Assembly: GCF_030272615.1 (NCBI RefSeq)
Contig: NC_081413.1
Span: 334,404,302 to 334,468,301 of the forward strand
DNA: 64,000 bases
Origin: Cryptomeria japonica
Lineage: Eukaryota > Streptophyta > Pinopsida > Cupressales > Cupressaceae
Direction of reading: 5' to 3'
In this document: positions 1 through 11,406 of the stretch, piece after piece
Layout of the letters: every line of letters starts with the position of its first letter
How positions within the stretch are numbered: position 1 is the first letter of the stretch
Notes under the pieces: model-generated
Databases searched by the model: none
What the model was told of the DNA's origin: nothing
The model's input: the letters and a program-made list of their open reading frames with translations, nothing else
Translations under genes and position numbers: made by a program

Positions 1-3000
1 CAAATTTGGCCACAATATACCTTCTCCGTCGGAAATCTCAGTCGGAAATCTAGTCCAAATGTATTAGTGATACCATAGCCACTAAAGAACACTCAAAATA
101 TGAGTAAGATAGTAATCCTAGGAAAAGAACATTCAAGAAAGTAATATTTTGATAGGATATGGGCTATTAAAGAAAGCAGAGGATTTGACCAAAGGGTTAC
201 AAAGGTACCCACCTCTGTCAAAAGGAGATGAGCACACGGGCTTGACACAGTAATTTCAGTATCAAAGATCAAACATAGTATACAAAGCTAGCAGTAAGGA
301 GCAAAATCAGTGATTGAAGCTTTGTTACAGAGAAGAAAGCTTGTACACAATAAGCACATACCATAGAGAGTACAATAAACAATCCAATCACCATGGCAAT
401 AAAATAGACAAAGGACACTATCAAAAGGGTATTATGACAACATTTGAGGTGTTAATCCTTGTCAAAGAATAGATAGCGAGCATGGTTTGAACATATCAAT
501 GCCATTAGAGCAGCCAAAAGGCAATGTACAGGCAGATGTAGAACAGACAACTCAATAATTTATGTTATCAATGACAATTTAAGGTTCTAGCTTCATAAAG
601 CCACAATCACAACTCTAAATAAAAAATATTGAGTGTTTATGAGCACAAAGATCAAAGCCAGTCCTTCAAAAGGACATTTATAGTAGTAAAGAGTAGTGAC
701 CTCTAAGGTAAACTGCTAAGAGAAAACAAGACCTATGACTCTCGCAATCATGTATGATCGACTCTCACAGACCCTAGTAGTACAAAATGCAGCAGAGAGC
801 AAATCTACAGTTTCAGACTTTCTAAAAGGAAAGAAATCATAAAATCATTGAACATGTGACAATATGGAAAGATAAAGGTCTCAGACATAAGCCTAGGTTA
901 ACATTGATATCACAGTCATAGCAATAATGGAGAAGATCACAGTCAAAGAGCACAATGAATTTTGAAGATAAAAGGGGAGGCTAGATCCATAGCAAGTAAA
1001 GGCATATACAGTGCACATAAATATACATTCAAAGGCAGAGATCAAGGCCTTCTAGTCATCAATACCATTTTAACAATCTCATAATCCAATAAAAGGACAA
1101 CCATTAAAGTGTGGACCATCAACAAATACATGATGATTCCATTCACAGTAAGAAGGTAAAACTCAATAAAGATAGTCCTGTGATATGCACAAAAGTTAGT
1201 CTCAGACTACCCAAAGGAAGGACAATCACCCATGATCATAAATTCAGAAAAATTTGAAAGGATATATTAATATATTGATATCCTTAAGGTGAAACCCTAA
1301 TTCATATTACACTACTCCCAGATTTAGAGAAAAACCATACAAGGAGGATACCATTCATTATGAATGATGATCAAGTGCCAAAGGGATTACACAAAGATTT
1401 AAAGAAAGATAGAGATAATTATTACTGTGACATTATATAGTAACAATAGTCCTTAGTCTAGGGCAGTCAGCTACAGGACAAAAATGGAAGTAGTGAACAA
1501 CACACAAAGATTCTAAAGCAATACATCACAGTACCAAACCCCACAAAGGTCAGTGACAACACACACGAGCATCTCATGAGCTTTATGAATAGTCAAGGGC
1601 TTAAAAAATGCAGATGAAAGAATATTCATGTGTAAAGGAGTAGTATGAGATTTATGAATAGTCAAAGATTGATGGCAGGGATTCATGCCTCATGATATAG
1701 TCCTTTGAGCAACATTAGGACAGAGCTTCATTAAGGTCATACTCCAAAGATACAGTCTTAAAATCCTAATAATGACATTGCTAGAACCATAAAAGGATAT
1801 AATTCTACACTAGTTAGAGAAATAGCAGAGATGCATTTTAGTCCCAAGTCCCACCATGCATCTAAGGATTCAATCACACTCAAACCCTAGGTACAATCAG
1901 AGGGAGGATGCTAGAGCAGATTTATAAGAGATTAGTTCAATCAAACAAATCACAGTCTATAAGCACTTAGAGGCATGTTCCAAATCAACATCATAAATAG
2001 TGAGATATGGGAACATAGAGTAGACCCTGAGGACAAAGAATGGTAGTGTAAAAACAATGAGCAAGAGAATCAATGAGCACTGTCACCAAAAAGGGCAAAA
2101 TAAATCAGTCATAGAGCATTTTCAAGAGAAAAATACAGTCTAAAAGATAGTTTCAAAAGGTCTGAGAAAGATTGAGCAACAAGGTAAATAATAATCAAGA
2201 TGAAGCTAGAAAATAGCCATGATGAGTCAATGAAGACTATGATACTGTTTCAGATCATGAAGTGGATAGCATAATGAGAAGGGTTTTGACATTGACTTTG
2301 GCACAACAAATATCAGTTCCAAGGAACCCATAAGAAGATAAAGGGGGTGAACCTAATACACCCAATAAATAAGTCACATTGTGAAGGTTACAATGTAAGG
2401 AGCAGAGTTTCAAAGCCTTAGGGACAACCTAGAGCAACAAATACAGTATTAAAATTTTATGACAGCCATGAGAAAGACTGTAAGATAATACTCGTAGAGC
2501 ACCAAAGAACATAAGTTAATCAAGTATAGTTTAAGCACAGAGAGCTACAATGAAAGGTGATAGAGATCAAACTTTTCATTAATGACATCCAAAGAAAGGG
2601 TATTAAAAAAGGATACAGACCTAAGGACATAAAGCCTGATGCAAGCTTAGTAAGAGGGCAGGTCTGGAACAAGCTTGCATTGATAAGGTCATAAGAGAAT
2701 ATAAGAATAGTGAAGATAGAGTCACGAGCCACTCACTATCAATAGTCACAAGGTTATTACCACATAAATACATGAATCAACACAAAGATATCACAAGAAA
2801 TGTCTCAATAGACATTGATGTATTAGTGCAATAGTGCAGAAAGATAAGGATAACCTAAGCTAGTAGCATTGTGACAACATGCCATTACAATGTGCTGAGC
2901 AAGAACTTTATAATTTGTAAAGAAGGTCTGACGAGTGAACAAAGTTTTCTATAAAGAGACAAGTGTTGTAGACCTAACGAGAAAAGATAGTCACACATAG

Positions 3001-3889
3001 TAGCCATAAATAGTGAACACTCCAAGACAAAATCAATTCAAAGGCTAGTTGACAAGGCATGGGGTAGAGTTTGTAGTTCATCATCAATTATGGCCTTAAA
3101 ATAAGGAGTTTCGGGTTAGTTTCAAGCAATTCATGAGCAGTTAAGACTCCTAAAGGGGTGGTTATCACTTGAGATAACTTTTGAAGTAGTTATTGATCAG
3201 TTTACTTCAGTTTGGACTCCCTTTTTGCCTCTATCAAGATCAAATTCAACCAAAGGAAGATATTTCTTGCAACTTGGAGATGCAATCAAGGTGGAGACAA
3301 CCAGTTAAAGCTATGATTGAGGAGGCACAATAGTTCTTTCTCAACTGTTTCAAAGACTTCTTCTCTATAAGTCTATTTTGATCTATCTTTCTAAGTTAGT
3401 TCTTCTTCTTTTTCTACATACACACAATAAAACATTATTGTAGCTCATGTATTTTAGATTCAAACATTATAGAAGCAAATTTTTATCAGTATTCAATAAA
3501 GATTGTTATTTCCTTCTCAGCAAATTCTTGTTTTATGCATTGTCATATGGATGATTTGATCAAAGTATTGTGATTTACTTAAAATCCTTTATTTTTGTCT
3601 CATTGATGCTTTGTAGGACAAGGAAATTCCATAGTAGATTCAGGTTATATGCTGTGTTATTTGGTTCTCAATAAGTTGAATGTTGTAAAAAAAATCATTT
3701 TTGTTCAAACAACATTGAAAATATTTCAAACCTTCACATGAAACATTGTTGAATTTCACGATCTTAATTGAATTGTGAGTCAAAATTCAAGTCTTTTGAA
3801 GCTGATAGAAGTTTTAAGACAACAAGTAGTAAAATCCATATTGGGGCATCACCTCCTGTTAGATTAGGATTTTTAATTCTTAAAGTAAT
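1..3889. other. ORF-poor, purine-biased non-coding DNA
   Basis: No coding frame of note is seen on either strand; the longest is about 70 codons. The + strand is rich in A and G, with recurring short words such as cagtcata, aaagg and atagtc. This look resembles the host DNA at 30,849-32,500, so both may come from the same kind of long LTR or untranslated region. I could not align the two by eye. From about 3,420 the composition becomes T-richer and includes aataaa-type signals. Nothing else is recognisable. Confidence 0.5.
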
Positions 3890-4118
3890 GACTAAAGTAG
3901 TAACTAAATATATGACTAAATAAATCACTACCATGACTAAATAAATGATTAGTTAACAACAATCAATGATTAAATTAATGACTAAATAAATCACTACCAT
4001 GACTAAATAAATGACTAGTTAACAATAATCAATAACTAAATTAACGACTAAATCAATGACTAAATCAATAACCAAATCAATGACTAAATCAATGACTAAA
4101 TCAATGACCAAATTGATC
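3890..4118. repeat. Tandem repeat with GACTAAAT core
   Basis: Two copies of a 67-bp unit begin near 3,912 and 3,979. Each contains gactaaataaatcactacc followed by gactaaataaatgaytagtt. They run into about six copies of a 12-bp unit, consensus aatgactaaatc, between 4,043 and 4,113. The short unit is probably the seed of the longer one. Nothing suggests coding function. Confidence 0.85.
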
Positions 4119-4288
4119 AATCAAAAAAAAGAAGAAGACTAAAATAGTTTAGTCATAAATTTGGTCATATTATAAATGATCGGCAATAAACTATGAATGG
4201 TCAAATGACCAAGATTTGTTATTTATATGCAATTTTTAGTAGTTTTTTAGTCATATACTGTTGTTTTTGTACTAGAGACTTCACTTAC

Positions 4289-6270
4289 AACTCCCACAAC
4301 TATCATTACTCTCCCACCTCCTAACACCATTGAAAACCTCCCATTCATTGAGATTGTTCAACTGCAATCACCTATTCCTACCATGAATCAAATACAATCT
4401 GAAGAATCCCCCATCCTTCCATCCACTCCATCTACCCCCATTGGTGAATCCCCCATCCTTCCATCCACTCCATCTCCCCAAGTTGATGAACCTCCCATCC
4501 TTCCATCTACTCCATATATCCAAGTTGATGAACCTCCCATCCTTTCTTCCATTCCATTTGAAGAGTCTACCCACTAGCTCCTTGTCACACTATCTACACC
4601 AATCCCATCATGCCAATATCTTGTTATAGAGCAAGTTGAAGAATTTATATATCCAAATCAAGATCCTACCATTCCATCTCCTCCATCTCAAGAGCCCTTA
4701 TCATCCCTTCATCCAAGTCAAGGTCCTCTCGTCCCATCTACTTCACTTCTTGATCCTCCATCTCTTCCTATCCAAACCATCCTACCACTATCACTATATC
4801 TCCTTGGTTCACTCACATTCATCCATGGCAGTTCACTTGCAGTAGAAGAACATCTCATATACACCACCCATTCTCCTCCATCTAATAATGGACTCGCATC
4901 TTGTTACCCAGAGAACAAGTATCCTACTTTAGAGAAATTAATGCTAAAAAAATGAACTATCAAGGAAAAGGCTTGGGCCTATATAAGCAAGGTACTTTGG
5001 ATCCCATCCATGTTAAAGCACATCTAGGATCTCATGGTCTTGGTTACATATATCAAGGTACTTCATCCAAAAATGTTGGTACAACTAATGCAAAATCCAA
5101 GTGTGTTTCCAAACCTACCATCACATCACCCCATCATTATTCCAAATCATTTATCGCCATCCCCCTCCTCCATCATGTAAATACAAACAACCATCTATCT
5201 TCCTTCATTGTCCTTTGAATCCATTTTGGGTCCCAATATCCCAAAGTCCACCATCACATATCCCCCACACGCTAAATCCATTTTGGGCCCTTATATCCCA
5301 AAATCCCATCCTCCATCTTTTCCTACTCATCCCCCCATGCACATATCCCATATCCCAATCACCCATCATAAACCTCCTACTCCTTTCATTCTTAATCAAG
5401 ATCAACAAAGACACATATCCCCACATTCCATCCTACATCCGTCACTTCATCCATTATTCTTCCATCTCCTACGCCTTCGCACACTCCTTCCAAAGCTACT
5501 AGCAGCAGTTTGGATGCCAAACCACAAATGCATCAAGCTAAACATCCACAAAAATATGTAGATCACCATGTCCACTTAAAAAGACATGCTCCCACAAAGC
5601 AAAATTTGATAGAAAAATGTAATGAATCCCCAAGGCTGCAAAGGCCCACTAACTCAAAAGCAAAAACAATGTGGATCCCTAAGAAAAAAGAAGTAGTGCA
5701 TCCAAAGGAAACATCTACAATGGTATCCAAAGTTTCTAGTCCAACCGCTATACATTCTCCCCCTCCATCTCTTATATCTATTTTGGGTCCCTATGACCCA
5801 AAGCTTCCTATCATATTTCCTCCATCATATCCACATGCTACATCCATCTCCCCTCCACTCATCCCTCATCCCACATCCCCCACAACATGTGCCAATATTG
5901 GTCACGACAATATCCTCCTATCACACTCACTTTCGCTCATTCCATCTAAACACTTGCCACCATCATCTCTCCTACACTGCATATATCCCCCATCAAAATC
6001 ATCTAATCCAAGCCTTTGCATAATCCACTCATTGCTAGTCAAGTTGTACCAACATCCATTGGTCACTCTAAATGGGCTCTTAATACCTTGATACAAAACT
6101 TAATGCTTGATTCCTTCATCCATCACCCTTATCACCTATCCTCCAAATCCATTTATCCTCATCCATCTCCATCCATAAATTTTCTCTCAAAAATTAGAAA
6201 ATACAAAAAAAAAGAAAAAAGAAAGAAAGAAAAACAAAAAATTAAAGAGAAAAATATTGTCCAATGGTGA
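4289..6270 (+). pseudogene. Degenerate Ty3/gypsy (Tat/Ogre-type) ORF remnant with G-patch
   Basis: This is the broken remnant of a retroelement polyprotein segment. Around 4,950-5,040 the translation has a G-patch-like signature: GKGLG, a QG pair, a D/E-P-I step and a closing HGLGY. Tat/Ogre-type gypsy elements carry such a G-patch just after the protease. On either side are Pro/Ser-rich low-complexity frames. A P-S-T-P repeat recurs at about 4,400-4,560. An ILGP-x-x-PK motif occurs three times, at about 5,219, 5,277 and 5,778. Frames change at least twice, so the region is non-functional. No protease, RT or integrase motif is visible, and the 5' boundary near 4,289 is inferred. It belongs with the PPT and LTR at 8,433-8,448 downstream. 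Confidence 0.55.
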
Positions 6271-8432
6271 AAACTTGACAAACAGGCGCCTTGGACAAGT
6301 ACCATGATGAAAACCTAGAAATTAGGCATCATGCATAATTCCCCTCATCCTTTTTCTCTCCGCACTTGGGGGCAAGTTATTCTGGCCATCTAGCCATTTC
6401 CTATTGCATCTCCATCTACCTACCATACCCATCATATCCAATCCATTTCACTTCCTCCATCCTCTCCTAGATCTTGATTAAAAAAAAAAGGCCACCATGT
6501 ATACATGCTTTGGACACCTCTTGGCTTCCATTTCCCTATCACACTTTTCCTCCATTCACCTTCCTATCCACCCATCCTTCCTCCCTTCCATGTTATCCTT
6601 TCGTATATCTTCATAGTCCTCATCCACCCATCACCCTATCTTCCATCCACTTCCCTCAATTTCTTATCCTCCTATTAGTCATCTTATCATATCCATCCAT
6701 CCACCAATCCTTATCTCCTAGTTCCTCCACCTCTTCACCCATAACCTGATCCATCTACCAATCTTTACCTCCTAGTTCCCCCATCTCTTCATCCATAACC
6801 TAATCCATCCACCAATCCTTGTCTTCCCATTCCTCCATCCCTTCATCCATAACTAGTTCCTATCCCAATCCTCATCTCCCTCCATCCCTTCATCCTTCAT
6901 CCTTTCATTTCCTAGCCATATCCACAATGCTTCCATATCCAAATCCTTTTCATCCTATCCTCCATCCTTTCATCCCTCCTCTCATGTCATTCCATTGCTT
7001 CTTGCATCCCTTGACATTGGTATCTAGCTCTCAACTAGCCCCAGGCAATCCAATGCCTTCCATCCAATCAAACCATTTGCTCCTCGCAATCCGCCATCAC
7101 ATGCAAATCTTATCCATTTTTCTCAGCTATCCAAGGTCAAATGCTAATAAAATCATCCAATCACATCCTTGGTCTTGTTCCTAGCCTCGTTGATAGCCTT
7201 GATCATAATCCAATCATCATCATTGGGATGCATCCTTCCTAATCCTTGTGTTGTTTCAGGATATATCATTTCCACATTAACAACTCCCCATCAATCATCA
7301 ATCTCTCACGATCTTTCATCTTGATTGGGGCAACATCCTACTTGTCCCTGGGTCCTCATCCATCATCCATAGCTCTTGTACATCTTGTAAATAATGTCTT
7401 ATACATAGCATCGATCATGTGTCTCCATTTAGGGTTTGCCTGTACAGAGGCATCCTTTGGTGTCATCCTTTGCGTCAGTCATGTCCTTTAAGATCATATC
7501 CTATTAGCTAGTTATTCAACAATCATCTTTGAGCATGTTCTTCAACAATCGTCTTTGAGCATCCTTGTCATCATGATCATATCAGGTACCTTTTGTTGTC
7601 CCATCATCATTAATATTTTATCCAATCATCAGTTTGCGCAAGATGTATCCTACCTCAAGTCAAACACCATCAATCCTCATCCAATCAGTTATCCTTTGAC
7701 AAAAGACATCTATGAAACTTGTGTTGGCTTTGATTCTTTTTTATCTTTGTTTATCTTTTTAAGCTCCTCGGGTCATTTTTCCTCTTGGTCGCCACAATCT
7801 TTTATATCACGGTGTGCTGGGAATAACAAGGCTTGGGATTTGATCTTGTTTCTTTTGGTTTTTGCTTGACATGTCTTTTGGATGGGTTCCTTGTTGTACC
7901 CTCTTGAGGTCTCAACTATCTCATGTTACATTGGAGCATATCTTCTGCTTGTGGTTCTTCTAGCGCTATTGCCTACAGGGTCTCTGTAACTCTATGTGGT
8001 TCTAGATTAGCTTGCTTGTCTATTTATTTGTGTCAGTCCATGCATTGGCTATGAAATTCCACCCTGGTTCTTCATACCTTGGTGACTCACATACAATGTG
8101 AAATCAAAATAAGTGCTCACTACATGGCATCCTGTTTCACGGGTGTTCATGCTCCATGATGTTTCCATATCCATCTCCATTACATTTGCATTTTTCCCTC
8201 TTCCCTTCTACTTCTTGCCTTTCGTCCTATCCACTGGGGCATTGTTTCTTTCGAGATGCCGCCTGGGCCTTGTTTTCCCTACACCCTCTTGAGGGGGCAT
8301 CCCTTCCCTCGTCCTCCTTCTGTCGTTAGTCTAGTTTGGGGCTTTTTTTTTTTTTTTTTTGCTTTGCTCTCCTTTTCTTCTAGTCGCAGGTGTTTTATTT
8401 TTCTTCGCACTGACGCTATTTTAGTACCACTG
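6271..8432 (+). other. 3' untranslated part of the gypsy element, CCATC-rich
   Basis: No coding capacity is seen. At 6,271-6,340 there are two similar short units built around tgatgaaaac and gcgcct or gcatca, followed by a cttgggggcaag segment. I recall this layout from the 3' ends of plant Tat-type elements. From about 6,400 to 7,010 the + strand is a pyrimidine-rich low-complexity tract full of catcc and ccatc. A run of 18 T lies at 8,343-8,360. It leads directly into the PPT. Confidence 0.55.
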
Positions 8433-8447
8433 CGAAGAGGGACAAAA
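8433..8447 (+). other. Polypurine tract of gypsy fragment A
   Basis: The purine-rich string gaagagggacaaaa lies immediately before a TGTAGACACC LTR start. This is the expected site for plus-strand priming in a gypsy element. Confidence 0.6.
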
Positions 8448-9566
8448 TGTAGACACCTAAAATTTGATTAATCTAATTAATTAAATTTTGCTATCCTGAA
8501 TGCTTCTAAATTAAATAATCACACATTATTTAATTAATTATCATTTCCCCCCTCTAGCTAATTAATATTATTAATTATGCTATAGTCCCATTTGATTAAT
8601 TACTCGACAACCCAAAATCATTTAAATAATTAAATCCCTCTTTTAACCCTTCCTCTATTAAATAAAATAAATTCACTTTATTTTATTTAATTCATCATCT
8701 TTTCTTCTTCCCAATTAATTAATTCTTAATTAATTAATTTCTCCTCTCATTTGAATAATTAATTAATTAGTCAAATAATTCACATGCCTCTTAACTTATA
8801 ACCACCTAACCTAACCCCTACCCTTACCCTTGGGTTCTAACTACCTATCTTCCCTAACAAACCTTATCCTATCCCATCCTAACCTCCTCTCCCACATGTG
8901 TGCACATTCCCTATTTTCAAAATATTGGAAAGTATTCTATTTTGGGGTGGTTATTCCCCAAGTAGACATGTGTCCTTGGGGATACATGTCACTCCTCCCC
9001 AAGTTATGTGTCCCTCCTTTGGGACACTTGTCTTCCCTCTTGAGCCACTTGTACTTTTTAAGGACAAGTGCGGAATCTTCTTCCACATGGCTTCCTTTGG
9101 AGTGCAACTTGTCTTCCTTGAGGACAAGTGTTGCATTTTGCCTATCCCCTCCTCTCCTTCCAACTCCTATTTAATCCCCCCTCTTTTTCAAGAAACTCCT
9201 CCACTTTTCATACATCATATCGTTATAATGCCAAAATGATCCACTTTCATACATTCACATCGTTACACTGCTAAAATTACCACTCAACATCACACTCCAT
9301 CTCATACTTCACCAAACATCCATTATCGTTTGCATCAATAATCATGGAGCACAATCAAGTATCTGAAGATGTCATCGAGCACACATAAAATCAAGGAACT
9401 ATAAAATCAAAGCGGGATTGTGGTTTGCATTATTTTTGTCCTTTTAGTTATACTTTTGATTTTAGCATTCTAATCTTTGGGTGTATGATGTCTTGTGTTT
9501 GCTTGATTAATTAGCTTTCTTTTTAGTCTTTTATGTTCGCATACACACACACTATCAACCTCTCCT
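8448..9566 (+). repeat. LTR of Tat-type gypsy fragment A
   Basis: The start TGTAGACACC directly follows the PPT, and TGTAGAC starts are common in Tat/Ogre-like LTRs. The body holds TTAATTAA-rich AT tracts (8,465-8,790), a hairpin cluster (8,952-9,134) and a TATA-like ctatttaatc near 9,165. The 3' end is uncertain: no downstream primer-binding site or target duplication could be fixed. The end given is the last base before a second TGTAGACAC string at 9,567. Confidence 0.5.
8952..9134. repeat. Cluster of inverted repeats in the gypsy LTR
   Basis: Consecutive dyads are visible: CCCCAAG/CTTGGGG (8,956-8,962 with 8,975-8,981); GACATGT/ACATGTC (8,965-8,971 with 8,984-8,990); GTGTCCC/GGGACAC (9,008-9,014 with 9,021-9,027); CACTTGT/ACAAGTG (9,046-9,052 with 9,064-9,070); and ACTTGTC/GACAAGT (9,107-9,113 with 9,123-9,129), flanked by GCA and TGC. 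The first two overlap, so they would be alternative folds. Confidence 0.7.
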
Positions 9567-10660
9567 TGTAGACACTGAGAGTTGTCCTAGGCTTGCAATG
9601 ACATTTTTCACTAACTTATTGTCTAAAACTAATTTAATAAATTAGGACTAATTTTTTTCTTCAAATTCCTCATAATTAAATAATTTTTAATTATTTAATT
9701 AAAATCCATTACTCATCCTTAATCAATCAATTTTCATCATTCCTCTACAATTAAATAATTATCCCGATTCTTTAATCCCTCTAATTGTTTCCATGATTAA
9801 ATAATTATAATTAATTATTTAATCCCTTCATTCAAAATCATCATAATTAAATAATTCTAAATTTATTTAATTATCTTCCAAATGTGGGTGAAATACATAA
9901 ATTTTATCTATTTATTTTCAACCCCACTTAACTCTTCCACCTTCCCATTTCTTTCTCCACCTATCACTCAACTTACCAAATCTTCTTCCCCACTTAACTC
10001 TTCCCTCTTTCCATTTTAACCCCTCTCTTTCTCCACTTAATTTATTCCTCACTACTCCTTTCCTCCACTTTCAAATGGCATATTTTGTTGAAAATAAAAA
10101 TATTTATTTTCACTTAACTCTTCCTCATTTCTATTTCCTCCACTTTCAAATGCAACTTTCCCATTTTCCATCACTTAACTCATCCTCTCAAGTGATCTCA
10201 TCTTCAATTAACAATCAATCTTGTCTATTCAACAATTTAAAAAATCTATATGTTGTGATCAATCCTTATTTTCAACTACCATGCCACTTGGATATTCTCA
10301 TTATCATATTAGTCCATCATTGCTTTGGTGCATTTGTGCATTTTTAGTTTATGAGAGCAACACCACAATAGAGAAATAAGAAGGAACGATGAAGCACCAT
10401 CAAAGGAGTCCTATGAATTTGGTTTTGCTATGAATTTGGCTTTGTTTATTTCATTATACATTCCATTTTGATAGCTTTATTAGTTGAATTAGGTTAAATT
10501 TGGATGGTACTAACTTTTGTGGTTATCGTTTATGATATCATGTCTATTTTATTCCATGTTCCTAGCCTACATTTCTGGTGAAATTGGCGTGAACCTCCTA
10601 CTGAAGAATTTGTATGTTTTTTGTTTGTATGCAGGTGCGAAGTTGTGGATTCTATTTTCT
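9567..10660. other. AT-rich non-coding DNA
   Basis: Taat/aatta tracts dominate 9,600-9,860. After that comes a ccactt/ctcttcc-rich stretch with no convincing gene. A 90-codon frame at 10,075-10,347 has no recognisable domain and sits in low-complexity DNA, so I do not call it. Confidence 0.5.
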
Positions 10661-10745
10661 GTGCAATTGAGGCCTAGACCTACACAATTGAGGCCTATAT
10701 TTGCACAATTGAGGCCCATAACTGTGCAATTGAGTATTATAACTG
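10661..10745. repeat. 21-bp tandem repeat
   Basis: About four copies of a 21-bp unit, consensus cacaattgaggcctatatttg, start at 10,661, 10,683, 10,704 and 10,725. Looser gcaatt/gcacaatt words recur at 11,470-11,610. Confidence 0.8.
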
Positions 10746-10894
10746 CACATTTCATTTATTTTGTTAAACATTTTTCATGTTTCATCATCATCTTTGAATA
10801 CGTGTTTTGATCTATGTTATATGCAAGAATATGACCTCTAATCTATCGTTGCATGCATAAATCTAGTTTCATGTTAGTTAATTATGTAAATCAG

Positions 10895-11406
10895 TTAGTT
10901 AGGGGTTTAAAATGAACAATAATTTGCATCTAGCTTAATTAGGGATTTAAAACAAACAACAAATCACACCTAGTTTAATTAAGCAGATGAATGAACCCTA
11001 CAATTCTCACTTAGTCATAAATAGGAGTTTAAAATGAACAACAATTTGCATCTAGCTTAATTAGGGATTTAAAACAAACAATAAATCACACCTAATTTAA
11101 TTAAGTGGATGAATGAACCCTACAATTGTCACTTAGTCATAAATAAGGGTTTAAACTAATCAACAATTTGCATCTAGCTTAATTAGGGATTTAAAATGAA
11201 CAAAAAATCACACCTAGTTTAATTAAGAGAATGAATGAACCCTACAATTCTCATTTAGTCATAAATGAGGATTTAAGATGAATGTAACAATTTTCATCTA
11301 GCTTAATTAGGGATTTAAAACAAACACCAAATCACACCAAGTTTAATTAAGCAGATGAATGAACCCTACAATTCTCACTTAGTCATAAATAGGGATTGAA
11401 ATGAAT
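10895..11406. repeat. 122-bp tandem repeat, about four copies
   Basis: The string tctagcttaattagggattta recurs at about 10,929, 11,051, 11,173 and 11,296, giving a period near 122 bp. Each unit continues with aaatcacacc, ttaattaag, gaatgaaccctacaatt and cacttagtcataaat. Copies differ by scattered substitutions, so the array is old. Confidence 0.85.

Noticed and set aside
4368..4574. Minus-strand frame with GRWSGWKDGG-like repeats
   Set aside because: It is the reverse reading of the ccatcc-rich repeat; periodic translation follows from the DNA repeat, and no start context or domain supports a gene.
8343..8360. Poly-T run as a terminator
   Set aside because: Eighteen T in a plant retroelement 3' region, with no Pol III gene upstream, is best read as simple repeat.
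9567..9600. Second TGTAGACAC string as another LTR start
   Set aside because: It is preceded by pyrimidine-rich sequence, not a polypurine tract, so it is more likely chance or part of the LTR 3' region.
10075..10347. 90-codon frame as a gene
   Set aside because: It has low-complexity Ser/Leu/His-rich translation in AT-rich repeat DNA, with no domain or homologous frame nearby.
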